64,000 nt of DNA from Muricoccus roseus (GTDB lineage Bacteria; Pseudomonadota; Alphaproteobacteria; Acetobacterales; Acetobacteraceae): assembly GCF_900141905.1 (NCBI RefSeq), contig NZ_FQZF01000004.1, positions 124,001 to 188,000 of the forward strand, read 5' to 3'. The notes below the pieces were generated by a model that was not told the origin of the DNA, ran no database searches, and worked only from the letters and a program-made list of their open reading frames with translations. The translations under genes and the position numbers were made by a program. Below, one piece after another: positions 55,755 through 64,000 of this stretch (positions are counted from its first letter, which is position 1; each line of letters begins with the position of its first letter).

Positions 55755-57350
55755 CTATTCCTTCCTCACGCCCCAGAAGACCGGAACCGTCGTCGGCCGG
55801 ATGCCGGTGATGTTGGTGCGCCACGCCGCATTGGCACGGAACTGCCCGCCATTGATGTAGGGCAGCACCTCATAGGCCCGCGCATGCACCTGCTCCAGCA
55901 GCGCGCGCCGCTTCTCCGGGTCGCTCTCCCCCGCCCAGGCCTTGCGCAGCCGCTCCAGCTCCTCGTCGCAGGGCCAGCCCGCCGGCGCGGCGTCGCAGCT
56001 GCTGGCGAGATAGAGGTTGGACAGCGGGTCCGCCGCGTCGAAGGCATTGGCGATGGTGATGAAGAGGTTCCACCCGCCCTGGGCCGTCGGCTCCCGCCGG
56101 TTGCGGCGGGCCGTCAGCGTGCCCCAGTCCATCGCCTGCACATCCATGTTCAGGCCGGCGCGCTTGAAGGATTCCGCCATCACCAGGGTGGAGGCGTTGT
56201 TCAGCCCGTTGTCCGTGGCGTTGAGGAACACGATCGGGCGGCCGTCATAGCCCGCCTCGCGCAGCAGCTCCCGCGCACGCGCCACATCCGGCTCGCGAAG
56301 CCCCCGCGCCCCGGCCGCCGTCTCCAGCGGCGTGCCGCACATGAAATAGGCGGGGCAATAGGGCACCTGCTCCGCGGCGCGGATGCCCATGCCCTCCAGC
56401 ACGTCCTTCTGGTTCACCAGATAGAGCAGCGCCTGCCGCGCGCGCGGGTCGTTGAAGGGGGGCTGGGTGTGGTTGATCCGCAGCCAGGCCATGCTGCCGA
56501 CCGGGTTCACCGGGGCCACGCGGATGCGGCGGTTGCGCTCCAGCGTCGGGATCAGGTCCGGCGGCGGCTGCTCCAGGAAGTCGATCTCCCCGTTGCCGAG
56601 CGCGTTCACCCCCACGGTCGCATCCGGCATGGTCAGCCATTCCACCCGGTCCACATACACCGCCTTGCTGCCCGCCAGCCCATCCGGCGCTTCGTCCCGC
56701 GGCCGGTAGTTCGGGTTCCGCAGATAGACAGCGCGGTCGCCCGCCCGCCATTCGCTCGCCTGGAAGATGAAGGGGCCCGAGCCGATGGCCTCGGTGATGG
56801 CCACGCTGGGCGAGGTCTGCGCGATCCGCTCGGGCATGATGAACAGCGCGCTGCCGGTCGGCCGGGCCAGGGCCTCCAGCACCAGGCCGAAGGGCTGGGA
56901 AAGGCGGATCTCGAAGGTCTTGTCGTCCACCACCTCCATGGCGCCGGTGGCGGCGGCCAGGGCGCGGCCCACCACGTCGCGCTGCGCCCAGCGGCGGATG
57001 GAGGCGACCGCATCGGCCGCGCGCACGGGCTGGCCGTCATGGAAGGCCAGGCCGTCCCGCAGCGTGAAGCGCCAGGTCATCTTGTCGTCCGAGGCGGTCC
57101 AGGATTGCACCATCTGCGGCCGGGGCACGCCCTTGCTGTCCAGGCCGAAGAGCTGGTCATAGACGAAGAAGCCATGGTTCCGGACCGTGGCGGCGGTGGA
57201 CTGCACGGGGTCCAGCGTCGAGGCCGGCAGGGAGAGGGCGATCCGCAGCGTCGTCGGCTGTTGCGCGGTCTGGGCCTCGCTGGGCGGGGCGCCCAAGGCG
57301 GCCAGCGCCACGGCGGCGCCGAGGGTGAGGAAGGGGCGGCGCAGCGCCAT
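55755..57350 (-). CDS. ABC transporter substrate-binding protein, family 5 (peptide/nickel type)
   Basis: Periplasmic receptor of 531 residues with a signal peptide (about 1-26, ending APPSEAQ). The family 5 hallmarks are TLRIALSLPASTLDPVQS, FTLRDGLAFHDGQPVRAAD, IGSGPFIFQ and DPRARQALLYLVNQK. The ligand (oligopeptide, opine, glycoside) is unknown. No cognate permeases are adjacent, so it is an orphan receptor downstream of the sulfate importer operon. Confidence 0.93.
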   Translation of the reverse strand: MALRRPFLTLGAAVALAALGAPPSEAQTAQQPTTLRIALSLPASTLDPVQSTAATVRNHGFFVYDQLFGLDSKGVPRPQMVQSWTASDDKMTWRFTLRDGLAFHDGQPVRAADAVASIRRWAQRDVVGRALAAATGAMEVVDDKTFEIRLSQPFGLVLEALARPTGSALFIMPERIAQTSPSVAITEAIGSGPFIFQASEWRAGDRAVYLRNPNYRPRDEAPDGLAGSKAVYVDRVEWLTMPDATVGVNALGNGEIDFLEQPPPDLIPTLERNRRIRVAPVNPVGSMAWLRINHTQPPFNDPRARQALLYLVNQKDVLEGMGIRAAEQVPYCPAYFMCGTPLETAAGARGLREPDVARARELLREAGYDGRPIVFLNATDNGLNNASTLVMAESFKRAGLNMDVQAMDWGTLTARRNRREPTAQGGWNLFITIANAFDAADPLSNLYLASSCDAAPAGWPCDEELERLRKAWAGESDPEKRRALLEQVHARAYEVLPYINGGQFRANAAWRTNITGIRPTTVPVFWGVRKE

Positions 57351-57448
57351 GGCAGGGCTCCTTGCGCGGCGGCACGGCGGGGATCCGCCGGGCTACGCCG
57401 TGGGCGCCGGAACTTGCAGGATGCGTGCCGACTCCGCCGGCTCGGCGG

Positions 57449-58510
57449 TCAGGCGGGGAAGAGCCTGGCCCCTTGCGCCTCCAGCGCGCAACGTTCGCCG
57501 CGCCGGGGCTGGGGCGCATCCGGCGCCGGCACGGCATCGAAGGACCCCGCCGGCCCGGAAACCACCAGCCGCGTTCCCGGCCCCGCCGGGCGCACGGCGC
57601 GCACGACATAGCCGCTATCTGGCGCTTCCCGCGCGAAGAGCTCATGCGGGCGGATGAAGGCCAGCGCCGCCCCGTCCGGCGCCTGGACGGCGAGCGGCGG
57701 CAGCACCTCGCCGGCGAAATGCGCCACCCCGCCGCGCACGGTGCAGGTCACCCGGTTCGCCTCGCCCAGGAACCCGGCCACGAAGGCATCGGCGGGGCGG
57801 TCCAGCAGGGCTTCCGGCGTGTCGAACTGGGCGATCCGGCCGGCGCGCATCACCGCCACGCGGTCGGCAACCTCCATCGCCTCGTCCTGGTCATGCGTGA
57901 CCAGGATGGTGGTGATCCCCACCTCCTCCTGCAGCCCGCGCAGCCAGAGGCGCAGCTCCTTCCGCACCTGGGCATCCAGCGCGCCGAAGGGCTCGTCCAG
58001 CAGCAGCAGGGAGGGCTCGATCGCGAGTGCGCGGGCCAGCGCCACGCGCTGCCGCTGCCCGCCGGAGAGCTGGTCGGGGAAGCGCCGCTCCATCTCCGGG
58101 ATTTGCACGAGGGCGAGAAGCCGGCGAACCCGCGCGGCGATCTCTTCCGCCGGCGGCCGGCCGGCCTTGCGCACCCGCAGCCCGAAGGCGACGTTGGAGA
58201 AGACATCCATGTGGCGGAACAGGGCGTAGTTCTGGAACACGAAGCCGATCCCGCGCTCCCGCGCCGGAACCCCGGCCACGTCCCGCCCGCCGATCGCGAC
58301 CGTGCCGGCATCGGCATGGTCCAGCCCGCCCAGGATGCGCAGCAAGGTGGTCTTGCCCGAGCCCGAGGGGCCGAGAAGCGCCACGAACTCGCCCGGCTTC
58401 ACGGAAAGGCTCACGCCATCCAGCGCCGCCGCCCCGGGGCCGAAGCGCCGCGCCACCCCTGAAACCTCGACGCCGGTGCCGGTGACCGGATGGGTCATGC
58501 GTTGATCCAT
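57449..58510 (-). CDS. cysA: Sulfate/thiosulfate ABC importer ATPase
   Basis: 353-residue ATPase: Walker [13 protein letters not shown], signature [15 protein letters not shown], Walker [15 protein letters not shown], switch His in VTHDQDEA, and a C-terminal regulatory TOBE-like domain (about 250-353). It completes sbp-cysT-cysW-cysA. An ATG at 58498 is an alternative start. Confidence 0.95.
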   Translation of the reverse strand: MDQRMTHPVTGTGVEVSGVARRFGPGAAALDGVSLSVKPGEFVALLGPSGSGKTTLLRILGGLDHADAGTVAIGGRDVAGVPARERGIGFVFQNYALFRHMDVFSNVAFGLRVRKAGRPPAEEIAARVRRLLALVQIPEMERRFPDQLSGGQRQRVALARALAIEPSLLLLDEPFGALDAQVRKELRLWLRGLQEEVGITTILVTHDQDEAMEVADRVAVMRAGRIAQFDTPEALLDRPADAFVAGFLGEANRVTCTVRGGVAHFAGEVLPPLAVQAPDGAALAFIRPHELFAREAPDSGYVVRAVRPAGPGTRLVVSGPAGSFDAVPAPDAPQPRRGERCALEAQGARLFPA

Positions 58511-58552
58511 GCGCCGATCATCGCCGAGGCGCCCGCATGGGGAAAAGGACGA

Positions 58553-59389
58553 TCAAACCATCTCCCCCCGCCGGCCGGAGAGTCGTTCCAGAAGCGTCTT
58601 CGCCCCCAGCGTCACCAAGGCCAGCAAGGCAAGCAGCGCCGCCACCGCGAAGGCCGCCGCGAACTGGTACTCGTTGTACAGGATCTCGACATGCAGCGGC
58701 ATGGTGTTCGTCTCCCCCCGGATATGGCCCGAGACGACCGAGACCGCGCCGAACTCCCCCATCGCCCGCGCATTGCAGAGCAGGACACCGGAGAGCAGCG
58801 CCCATTTGATGTTGGGCAGCGTCACCAGCCGGAAGGTCTGCCAGCCGCTCGCCCCCAGGGTTGCTGCCGCCTCTTCCTCAGCCCGCCCCTGCTCCTGCAT
58901 GAGCGGGATCAGCGTGCGCGCGACGAAGGGGAAGGTGACGAAGACGGTGGCCAGCACCAGCCCCGGCAGCGCGAAGACGATCTGGATGTTCCGCGATTGC
59001 AGCCAGGGACCGAGCCAGCCCTGCGCGCCGAAGATGAGCACGAAGACCATCCCCGAGATCACCGGCGAGACGGAGAAGGGCAGCTCGATCAGCGCCACGA
59101 GAAGGCGCTTTCCCGGGAACTCGTATTTCGCCACGCACCAGGCCGCCGCGATTCCGCCCAGCGTGTTCACCGGCACGGCGATGGCGGCGACAAGGAGGGT
59201 GAGCTGGATTGCGGCCATGGCGTCGGGGTCGGAATAGGCCTCCAGCACGGTGCCCCAGCCACGCCGCAGCGCCTCGGTGAACACCGCGGCGAGCGGCAGG
59301 GCCAGGAAGACGGTGAGCAGCAGGAGCGCGAGGATGGCCGCCCCCCAGCGCGCCACGGCCGGGTCGCGCGCGGCGGGGCCGGGGATCAC
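58553..59389 (-). CDS. cysW: Sulfate ABC importer permease CysW
   Basis: 278-residue inner-membrane permease with six membrane segments and the EAA-type coupling loop [27 protein letters not shown]-like NARAMGEFGAVSVVSGH is the CysW/CysT hallmark. The start overlaps the cysT stop by four bases. Confidence 0.95.
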   Translation of the reverse strand: MIPGPAARDPAVARWGAAILALLLLTVFLALPLAAVFTEALRRGWGTVLEAYSDPDAMAAIQLTLLVAAIAVPVNTLGGIAAAWCVAKYEFPGKRLLVALIELPFSVSPVISGMVFVLIFGAQGWLGPWLQSRNIQIVFALPGLVLATVFVTFPFVARTLIPLMQEQGRAEEEAAATLGASGWQTFRLVTLPNIKWALLSGVLLCNARAMGEFGAVSVVSGHIRGETNTMPLHVEILYNEYQFAAAFAVAALLALLALVTLGAKTLLERLSGRRGEMV

Positions 59390-60219
59390 GCGCGGCCCCC
59401 TGGCCGCAGCCTTGCCTGGATGAGGCCGAGCAGCAGCAGCACCAGGAAGGAGATGGCCAGCATCGTCAGCCCCACCGCGGCCGCCCCCGCATAGTCGAAC
59501 GCCTCAAGCCGCTGCACGATCACCAGCGGCGCGATCTCGCTGACCATGGGGCGGTTGCCGGCGATGAAGATCACGCTCCCATACTCCCCCACCGCCCGCG
59601 CGAAGGCGAGGCCAAAGCCCGTCACCAGGGCGGGCGCCAGCGCCGGCAGCACCACCCGCAGCAGCGTCTGCGGGCGGCTGGCGCCGAGGGTCGCCGCCGC
59701 CTCCTCCGCCTCCGTGCCCAGGTCCCGCAGCACGGGCTCCACCGTCCGCACGGCGAAGGGCAGCCCCACGAACATCATCGCGACGAAAACGCCGAGCGGG
59801 GTATAGGCCACGGTGATGCCCAGCGCCTTCAGCGGCGCACCCAGCCAGCCATTGGGGGCGAAGAGCGCGGTGAGCGCCAGCCCCGCCACGGCGGTGGGCA
59901 GGGCGAAGGGCAGATCCACCATCGCATCCAGCACGCGCCTTCCGGGAAAACGCAGCCGCACCAGAACCCAGGCCACCAGCAGGCCCAGCGGCAGGTTAGC
60001 CAGCGCCGCAACCAGCGCCGTGCCGAAGGAGAGCCGCAGCGCCGCCAGCACCCGCGCATCCGACAGCACGCCGAGGATGCCGGAAAGCCCCAGCTCCCAG
60101 GGCCGCAGAGCCAGGGCCGAGAGGGGAACGAGCACGATCAGCGACAGCCAGGCGAGCGTCACGCCCAGCGACAGCCCGAAGCCCGGCAGCGGATCCCGGC
60201 GGGAGAGGCTGAGGCTCAA
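59386..60219 (-). CDS. cysT: Sulfate ABC importer permease CysT
   Basis: 277-residue inner-membrane permease with six helices, coupling loop [20 protein letters not shown], and [19 protein letters not shown], the CysT signature. A TTG start at 60219 overlaps the sbp stop codon (TTGA) and gives [24 protein letters not shown], the expected N-terminus; a longer open frame reading antisense-like through sbp was rejected. Confidence 0.93.
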   Translation of the reverse strand: MSLSLSRRDPLPGFGLSLGVTLAWLSLIVLVPLSALALRPWELGLSGILGVLSDARVLAALRLSFGTALVAALANLPLGLLVAWVLVRLRFPGRRVLDAMVDLPFALPTAVAGLALTALFAPNGWLGAPLKALGITVAYTPLGVFVAMMFVGLPFAVRTVEPVLRDLGTEAEEAAATLGASRPQTLLRVVLPALAPALVTGFGLAFARAVGEYGSVIFIAGNRPMVSEIAPLVIVQRLEAFDYAGAAAVGLTMLAISFLVLLLLGLIQARLRPGGRA

Positions 60220-61247
60220 CGCGTCGGCCTGTAGATGCGGTCGAAGCTGCCGCCATCCGCGAAATGCGCGCGCTGGGCATTGGCCCAGCCGCCGAACTCC
60301 GCATCGATGGTGACGAGGTTCAGCTCGGGGAAGCGCACCGTGGCGGCGGAAAGCGCCGCGGCCTCGCGCGGCCGGTAGAAGTTGCGCGCGGCGATCTCCT
60401 GTCCCTCGCGGCTGTACAGGTGGCGCAGATAGGCCTCCGCCACCGCTCGTGTGCCGCGCCGCTCCACATTGCGGTCCACCACCGCCACCGAGGGCTCGGC
60501 GAGGATGGAGATGGAGGGCGCGATGATGTCGAACTGCCCCTCGCCGAACTCCTTCATCGCGAGATAGGCCTCGTTCTCCCAGGCCAGCAGCACGTCGCCC
60601 TGGCCACGCTGCACGAAGCTGGTGGTGGAGCCCCGCGCGCCCGTGTCCAGCACGGCCACGTTCCGCAGCAGCCGGCCGAGGAACTCCTCCGCCGTGGCGT
60701 CCGAGCCGCCGGGCTGGCGGCGGGCCCAGGCCCAGGCGGCCAGGTAGTTCCAACGCGCGCCCCCGGAGGTCTTGGGGTTCGGAGTGACGATGCTCACCCC
60801 GTCCTTCCCCAGGTCGCCCCAATCGCGCAGCCCCTTCGGGTTCCCCTTCCGCACGAGGAAGACGATCGTGCTGGTATACGGGGCGCTGTTGTGGGGCAGG
60901 CGGGTGATCCAGTCGCGTGCGATCAGCCCGCGCTCGGCGATGGCATCCACGTCATAGGCGAGGGCCAGCGTCACCACATCGGCCTGCTGGCCGTCGATCA
61001 CCGTCCGCGCCTGCGCGCCCGACCCGCCATGGGAGGTGTTCACCCGCACGCGCTGCCCGCCATTCTCCGAGGCCCAGCGCGCCGCGAAGGCGGCGTTGAA
61101 GGCCCGGTACAGCTCCCGTGTCGGGTCATAGGACACGTTGAGCAGCGTCGGCGCGGACTGCGCCCCCGCGCGCCCAGACAGGGCGGGCAGGGCGGGCAGG
61201 GCGAGCGCTGCGCCGACCAGCGCGCGGCGCGAAAGGGTGCCCGTCAT
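60216..61247 (-). CDS. sbp: Sulfate-binding periplasmic protein
   Basis: 343 residues with signal peptide (about 1-30, ending SGRAGAQS). The core matches sulfate/thiosulfate receptors: [47 protein letters not shown], and [22 protein letters not shown]. It delivers sulfate to CysT/CysW. It is the first gene of the importer operon. Confidence 0.96.
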   Translation of the reverse strand: MTGTLSRRALVGAALALPALPALSGRAGAQSAPTLLNVSYDPTRELYRAFNAAFAARWASENGGQRVRVNTSHGGSGAQARTVIDGQQADVVTLALAYDVDAIAERGLIARDWITRLPHNSAPYTSTIVFLVRKGNPKGLRDWGDLGKDGVSIVTPNPKTSGGARWNYLAAWAWARRQPGGSDATAEEFLGRLLRNVAVLDTGARGSTTSFVQRGQGDVLLAWENEAYLAMKEFGEGQFDIIAPSISILAEPSVAVVDRNVERRGTRAVAEAYLRHLYSREGQEIAARNFYRPREAAALSAATVRFPELNLVTIDAEFGGWANAQRAHFADGGSFDRIYRPTR

Positions 61248-61491
61248 GATCGTCGCTCCTCTCGGAAGGGGATGGGCGGATCGGTCATCAGCCTAGCGCG
61301 GCCATCGCGCTCCGCGCATCTCCGCCGGCATCACGTCGGCGGGGTCATGCTTCCTCGGCCCCGCGACATCTCCTCCGAGCGATTTCCAAAACCGCGAAAT
61401 GGTCAAGTTAGCATGCAACAATAAACGATCGTGCATGGTGAATATGCCGCGCGGTGTTTCCCCCGCCCCGATTTTCGCGCAGAAACGGCCC
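61248..61491. promoter_or_regulatory. Divergent promoter region, sulfate importer / alpha-beta hydrolase
   Basis: AT-rich for this window. It contains inverted repeats ATTTC/GAAAT (61382-61400), CATGCA/TGCATG with 14-base spacer (61412-61437) and a hairpin CCGCCG/CGGCGG in the sbp leader (61322-61342). A LysR-type regulator such as CysB would fit control of a sulfate operon, but no consensus was matched. Confidence 0.4.
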
Positions 61492-62316
61492 ATGCAGACC
61501 ACCGCTGCCGAAAACCGGCTGGACCGCCTGACCGCCACCTCGCTCCGCACGGAAAGCCCGAATGGCGCGGGACGGCTGGTCTGGCGCGAATGGGGTTCCG
61601 GCCCACCCGTGGTCCTGCTGCATGGCGGCGCGGGCTCCTGGCGCCACTGGGCCCGCAACATCGAGCCGCTGGCCGCCCACCACCGCCTCCTCCTGCCTGA
61701 CCTGCCCGGCCTGGGCGAATCCGACCTGCCGCCGCCGGGCACGGATCTCTGGGGGCTTGCGGACCTCGTCATGGCCGGGATCACGGCGCATCTCGGCGCC
61801 GGCACCCGCTTCGACCTGGTGGGCTTCTCCTTCGGTGCCACCATCGCCGGCCATATGGCCGCGCGGCACGGGGAGGTGGTGCGAAGCCTCACCCTTCTCG
61901 GCGCCGGCTCCCTGGGCCTGCCGCGTGAGCCCGTGCCCCTCGTCGCCGTGCGCGACCGGCAGGGGGAGGAACGCGTGGCGGCGCATCGCGAGAACCTGCG
62001 GCGGCTGATGATCGCGGACCCCGCCCGGATCGACGCCGAGGCCCTGGAGATCCAGGCCTGGAACAGCGACCACGCGCGCTACCGCAGCCGCAACGTGGTG
62101 AACCCCTCCGCCCTGAGCGGGGCGCTGGAGGACGTGCGGGCGCCGCTCTCCGTCATTTATGGCGAGCACGACGCGATCGTCGTCCCCCATATGGCGGAAC
62201 GGATCGCCTTCTTCCGTGCCCGGGGCACGGAGCCGCTGGTCATCCCGGGCGCTGGCCATTGGGTGGCCTTCGAGGCTGCGGAGGCAGTGAACCGCGCCCT
62301 TCTCGCCGGCCTCTGA
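61492..62316 (+). CDS. Alpha/beta-fold hydrolase
   Basis: 274 residues: oxyanion motif VVLLHGGAGSWRHW, nucleophile elbow LVGFSFGATIAGH (Ser), the acid in YGEHDAIVVP and the His in IPGAGHWVAFE. No signal peptide. The substrate is unknown. The ATG at 61492 is preferred; the open frame to 61399 crosses the promoter region. Confidence 0.9.
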   Translation: MQTTAAENRLDRLTATSLRTESPNGAGRLVWREWGSGPPVVLLHGGAGSWRHWARNIEPLAAHHRLLLPDLPGLGESDLPPPGTDLWGLADLVMAGITAHLGAGTRFDLVGFSFGATIAGHMAARHGEVVRSLTLLGAGSLGLPREPVPLVAVRDRQGEERVAAHRENLRRLMIADPARIDAEALEIQAWNSDHARYRSRNVVNPSALSGALEDVRAPLSVIYGEHDAIVVPHMAERIAFFRARGTEPLVIPGAGHWVAFEAAEAVNRALLAGL

Positions 62317-62321
62317 CACCC

Positions 62322-62342
62322 TGCCCCGGGCAGGCCGGGGCA
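62322..62342. terminator. Hairpin between convergent hydrolase and OmpA-like genes
   Basis: Perfect 8-bp stem TGCCCCGG/CCGGGGCA with a five-base loop, 5 bases past the hydrolase stop codon. Confidence 0.65.
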
Positions 62343-62360
62343 AGATGCGGAGCGCGGCCG

Positions 62361-63155
62361 CTAATCCGGCCGGCGGGCCGGCGGCGCCTCAGCCGGTGCC
62401 TCACGTGCCGGCGGTTCGCCGGGCGCGCGGGTCGTCTCGCGCGGGGGTGCCTCGGCGGGTGGCGGCGCGGGCGGCGGGGTGGTCTCCCGCGGCGGGGCCT
62501 CGGCGGGCGGAGCAGCCGGCGGGCGCGTGGTCTCGCGCGGCGGCGGCTCGGCGGGCGGCGTGGCCGGAGGCGGGGCCGTCTCGCGCGGCGGGGCCTCGGC
62601 GGGTGGGGCGGCCGGCGGGCGCGTGGTTTCGCGCGGCGGCGCCCCGGCGGGGGGCGTGGCCGGGGGCGGGGGCGGCGTAGTCTGGCGCGCCGGGGGCACG
62701 GGCTCAGGCCGCGGTGCCGCGACGGGCATCACCACGATGGAAACGCTGCGGGCCACGGTGTTGTTGGTGGTCCGGCTGAACCCGGCGACGCGTGCCTCGG
62801 AGCGCAGCCGGGATTCCGGCAGCCCGGCCGCCCGCAGCGCCTCGCGCACGGCCCGGGCACGCCGGGCGGCGAGCTGCACGCTGGTCTGCTGCCCCCCCTC
62901 GCGCTGCGCATGGCCGAGGATGCAGGCGTTGCGGTCCGGCTCGCGCTTCAGCAGGGCGATGGCGGCGTCGAGATTCGAGCGGGCGGCGTCGGTCAGCCGG
63001 TCTCGCCCGGCGGCGAAGGGAATGGCGAAGACATCATCCTCCAGCTCCTCCGCGCCGACGCAGTTGAAGGGTGGGGCTGGGCGCCCCGGCGCCTGGGCGA
63101 GGGCGGTGCCGGTGGAGAAGGCCAGAAGAAGCGCGGCGGCGCGCAGGGGGCTCAT
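62361..63155 (-). CDS. OmpA-like protein with proline-rich repeat tail
   Basis: 264 residues. Signal peptide (about 1-20, ending GTALAQAP), then an OmpA-type domain (about 35-125) with IPFAAGRDRLTDAARSNLD, CILGHAQREGG and LAARRARAVREALRAAG. The peptidoglycan-binding Asp of the GHTD motif is Gln here (GHAQ), while the Arg of the RRA motif is kept. The C-terminal half (about 150-264) is five 16-residue repeats of the type APPRETTRPPAAPPAE. Its start overlaps the JmjC gene stop (ATGA). Confidence 0.85.
   Translation of the reverse strand: MSPLRAAALLLAFSTGTALAQAPGRPAPPFNCVGAEELEDDVFAIPFAAGRDRLTDAARSNLDAAIALLKREPDRNACILGHAQREGGQQTSVQLAARRARAVREALRAAGLPESRLRSEARVAGFSRTTNNTVARSVSIVVMPVAAPRPEPVPPARQTTPPPPPATPPAGAPPRETTRPPAAPPAEAPPRETAPPPATPPAEPPPRETTRPPAAPPAEAPPRETTPPPAPPPAEAPPRETTRAPGEPPAREAPAEAPPARRPD
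62400..62650 (-). repeat. 48-bp tandem coding repeats in the OmpA-like gene
   Basis: About five imperfect 48-base units, each encoding a version of PPRETTRPPAAPPAE. Variation in unit number between strains is likely because such repeats are slippage-prone. Confidence 0.75.
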
Positions 63156-64000
63156 AGGCTGGCCAGGGCTCCGGCTTCGGTGAGGCGTTGGAGGAGGGAA
63201 GGCGCATCGACCGCGGGATGGGCGGCCTGGAGGCTGGCCGCATCCACCTCTCGCCGGGCGAGGAGCCAGTTGGCGGCCTCCGCCTCGGGCGCGGTGAGGG
63301 GAAGGGTCGCGCCGGCGGTTTTGAGCACCCATTCCGTGCCGCGGCGGACCGGCTTCGCCCCGGGGGCGATCACCCGGAAGCCCGGCGCACCGTCGGCGGG
63401 CGCATCCTCCGCCGGCGCCTCGGGCGCCAGGCCGCGGGCGGCGAGGAGGTTCACCCCGCCGCGGTGGTAGCGGGCATCGGCGACATGGCGGGCCAGCACC
63501 TGCAGCACCTGCGGGTCCCGCGCCAGCTCCGCCAGGCGCTGGCCAAGCTGCGCGGCGCGGCTGGTCAGGGCGAATTGCGCGGCCGGCGTTCCGTCCTGCC
63601 GCGGCAGGGGCTGGCGGAACATCGGGTCCTGCAGCGCCCGCTCGGCCAGCATATTGGCCAGGTCCAGCCCGATCGGGGCATGGACGCCATAGGCGACATG
63701 GACCGAGGCCGGGCCCTCGGCCAGGGCATCATGGTACCAGCCGCGCGGCAGGTAGAGCAGGTCGCCCGCCTTCAGCAGCACCTTCTCCCGCAGCGTGCCC
63801 CGGGCGCGTTCGTGATGCGCCTGGCCCAGGCTGCGGAAGGCGGGGTGGGGAATCGGGTAGTCGGCCCGGCCGGACCAGATGTTCCAGGTCTTCTCGCCCT
63901 CCACCTGCACGGCCCAGACGTCATGGGTGTCGAAATGGGTCGGGAAGGCCTTATGGGCCTGGAAGGAGATGTAGACATTCGCCTGGGCGCGGCCGAAGCC
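63152..64000 (-). CDS. JmjC-domain (cupin-4) hydroxylase, partial
   Basis: C-terminal 282 residues of a 2-oxoglutarate/Fe(II) oxygenase related to ribosomal oxygenase RoxA (YcfD), which hydroxylates ribosomal protein L16 in E. coli. The iron motif HFDTHDVWAVQVEGEKTW (HxD) lies at the edge of the window and the distal His region is LYLPRGWYHDALA. A winged-helix-like C-terminal domain follows (about 160-282). The gene continues past the right edge. Its substrate is inferred only by homology. Confidence 0.9.
   Translation of the reverse strand, partial: GFGRAQANVYISFQAHKAFPTHFDTHDVWAVQVEGEKTWNIWSGRADYPIPHPAFRSLGQAHHERARGTLREKVLLKAGDLLYLPRGWYHDALAEGPASVHVAYGVHAPIGLDLANMLAERALQDPMFRQPLPRQDGTPAAQFALTSRAAQLGQRLAELARDPQVLQVLARHVADARYHRGGVNLLAARGLAPEAPAEDAPADGAPGFRVIAPGAKPVRRGTEWVLKTAGATLPLTAPEAEAANWLLARREVDAASLQAAHPAVDAPSLLQRLTEAGALASL

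Noticed and set aside
62400-62650. Tandem repeats that might be taken for a CRISPR array
   Set aside because: Units are contiguous, imperfect and in frame inside the OmpA-like gene, with no unique spacers and no cas genes.

Overview
The window is GC-rich chromosomal DNA from an aerobic alphaproteobacterium. Gene content (urease operon, Bug-type tricarboxylate receptor, cbb3 and caa3 oxidases, PQQ dehydrogenase, FixK/FNR-type boxes, bacterial Ku/LigD) fits Acetobacteraceae of the Roseomonas type best. That placement is inferred from content and style, not from a marker gene. No rRNA, tRNA, CRISPR array, transposase or prophage was recognised.

Layout. 1-3949 (minus): cbb3 oxidase operon ccoN-O-Q-P (ccoP runs off the left edge) plus an upstream DsbD_2/UreH-like membrane protein; FNR/FixK-type boxes precede both. 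4115-6961 (plus): hybrid HWE histidine kinase. 7080-8095 (plus): HU-like protein and a DUF2161 protein with no canonical start at its conserved N-terminus. 8430-14125 (minus): complete urease operon ureD-A-B-C-E-F-G-J. 14173-17766 (minus): an unrecognised protein, an RNase Z-like metallohydrolase and an aldehyde dehydrogenase. 18183-21991 (minus): an AcoR-like regulator without AAA+ domain, LigD and Ku. 22739-30215 (plus): one tightly overlapping unit with PQQ alcohol dehydrogenase, cytochrome c, caa3 oxidase subunits II, I and III, CtaG and a second cytochrome c. 30515-35734 (minus): diheme cytochrome c, then an operon of a SUOX-fold protein, sensor kinase, response regulator and glycosyltransferase. 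35986-40697 (minus): SGNH hydrolase, siderophore-type binding protein and TonB receptor. 40835-47062 (minus): protocatechuate 4,5-cleavage / phthalate-type catabolic cluster with LysR regulator. 47113-49775: GH15 glucoamylase/trehalase-like enzyme and glucose-dehydrogenase-like SDR. 50136-55680: purH, zinc-ribbon peptide, hldE, AGE-family epimerase, RraA-like protein. 55755-61247 (minus): peptide-type binding protein and the sulfate importer sbp-cysT-cysW-cysA. 61492-64000: alpha/beta hydrolase, proline-rich OmpA-like protein, JmjC hydroxylase (cut by the right edge).

How genes work together. Two terminal oxidases are encoded: a low-oxygen cbb3 enzyme, probably under FixK/FNR control, and a caa3 enzyme fused by operon structure to an alcohol dehydrogenase and two cytochromes, a potential alcohol-to-oxygen chain in one transcript. 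The caa3 subunit I lacks both the D-channel aspartate and the K-channel lysine used for proton uptake in well-studied relatives.

The most unusual signal is a family of four ~250-bp intergenic repeats (8128, 17918, 30232, 53570), each with four hairpins in the same order. One stem shows paired compensatory base changes between copies, and all four copies have the same orientation relative to the gene whose 3' end they adjoin. They look like a structured RNA or transcript-end element rather than coding DNA.
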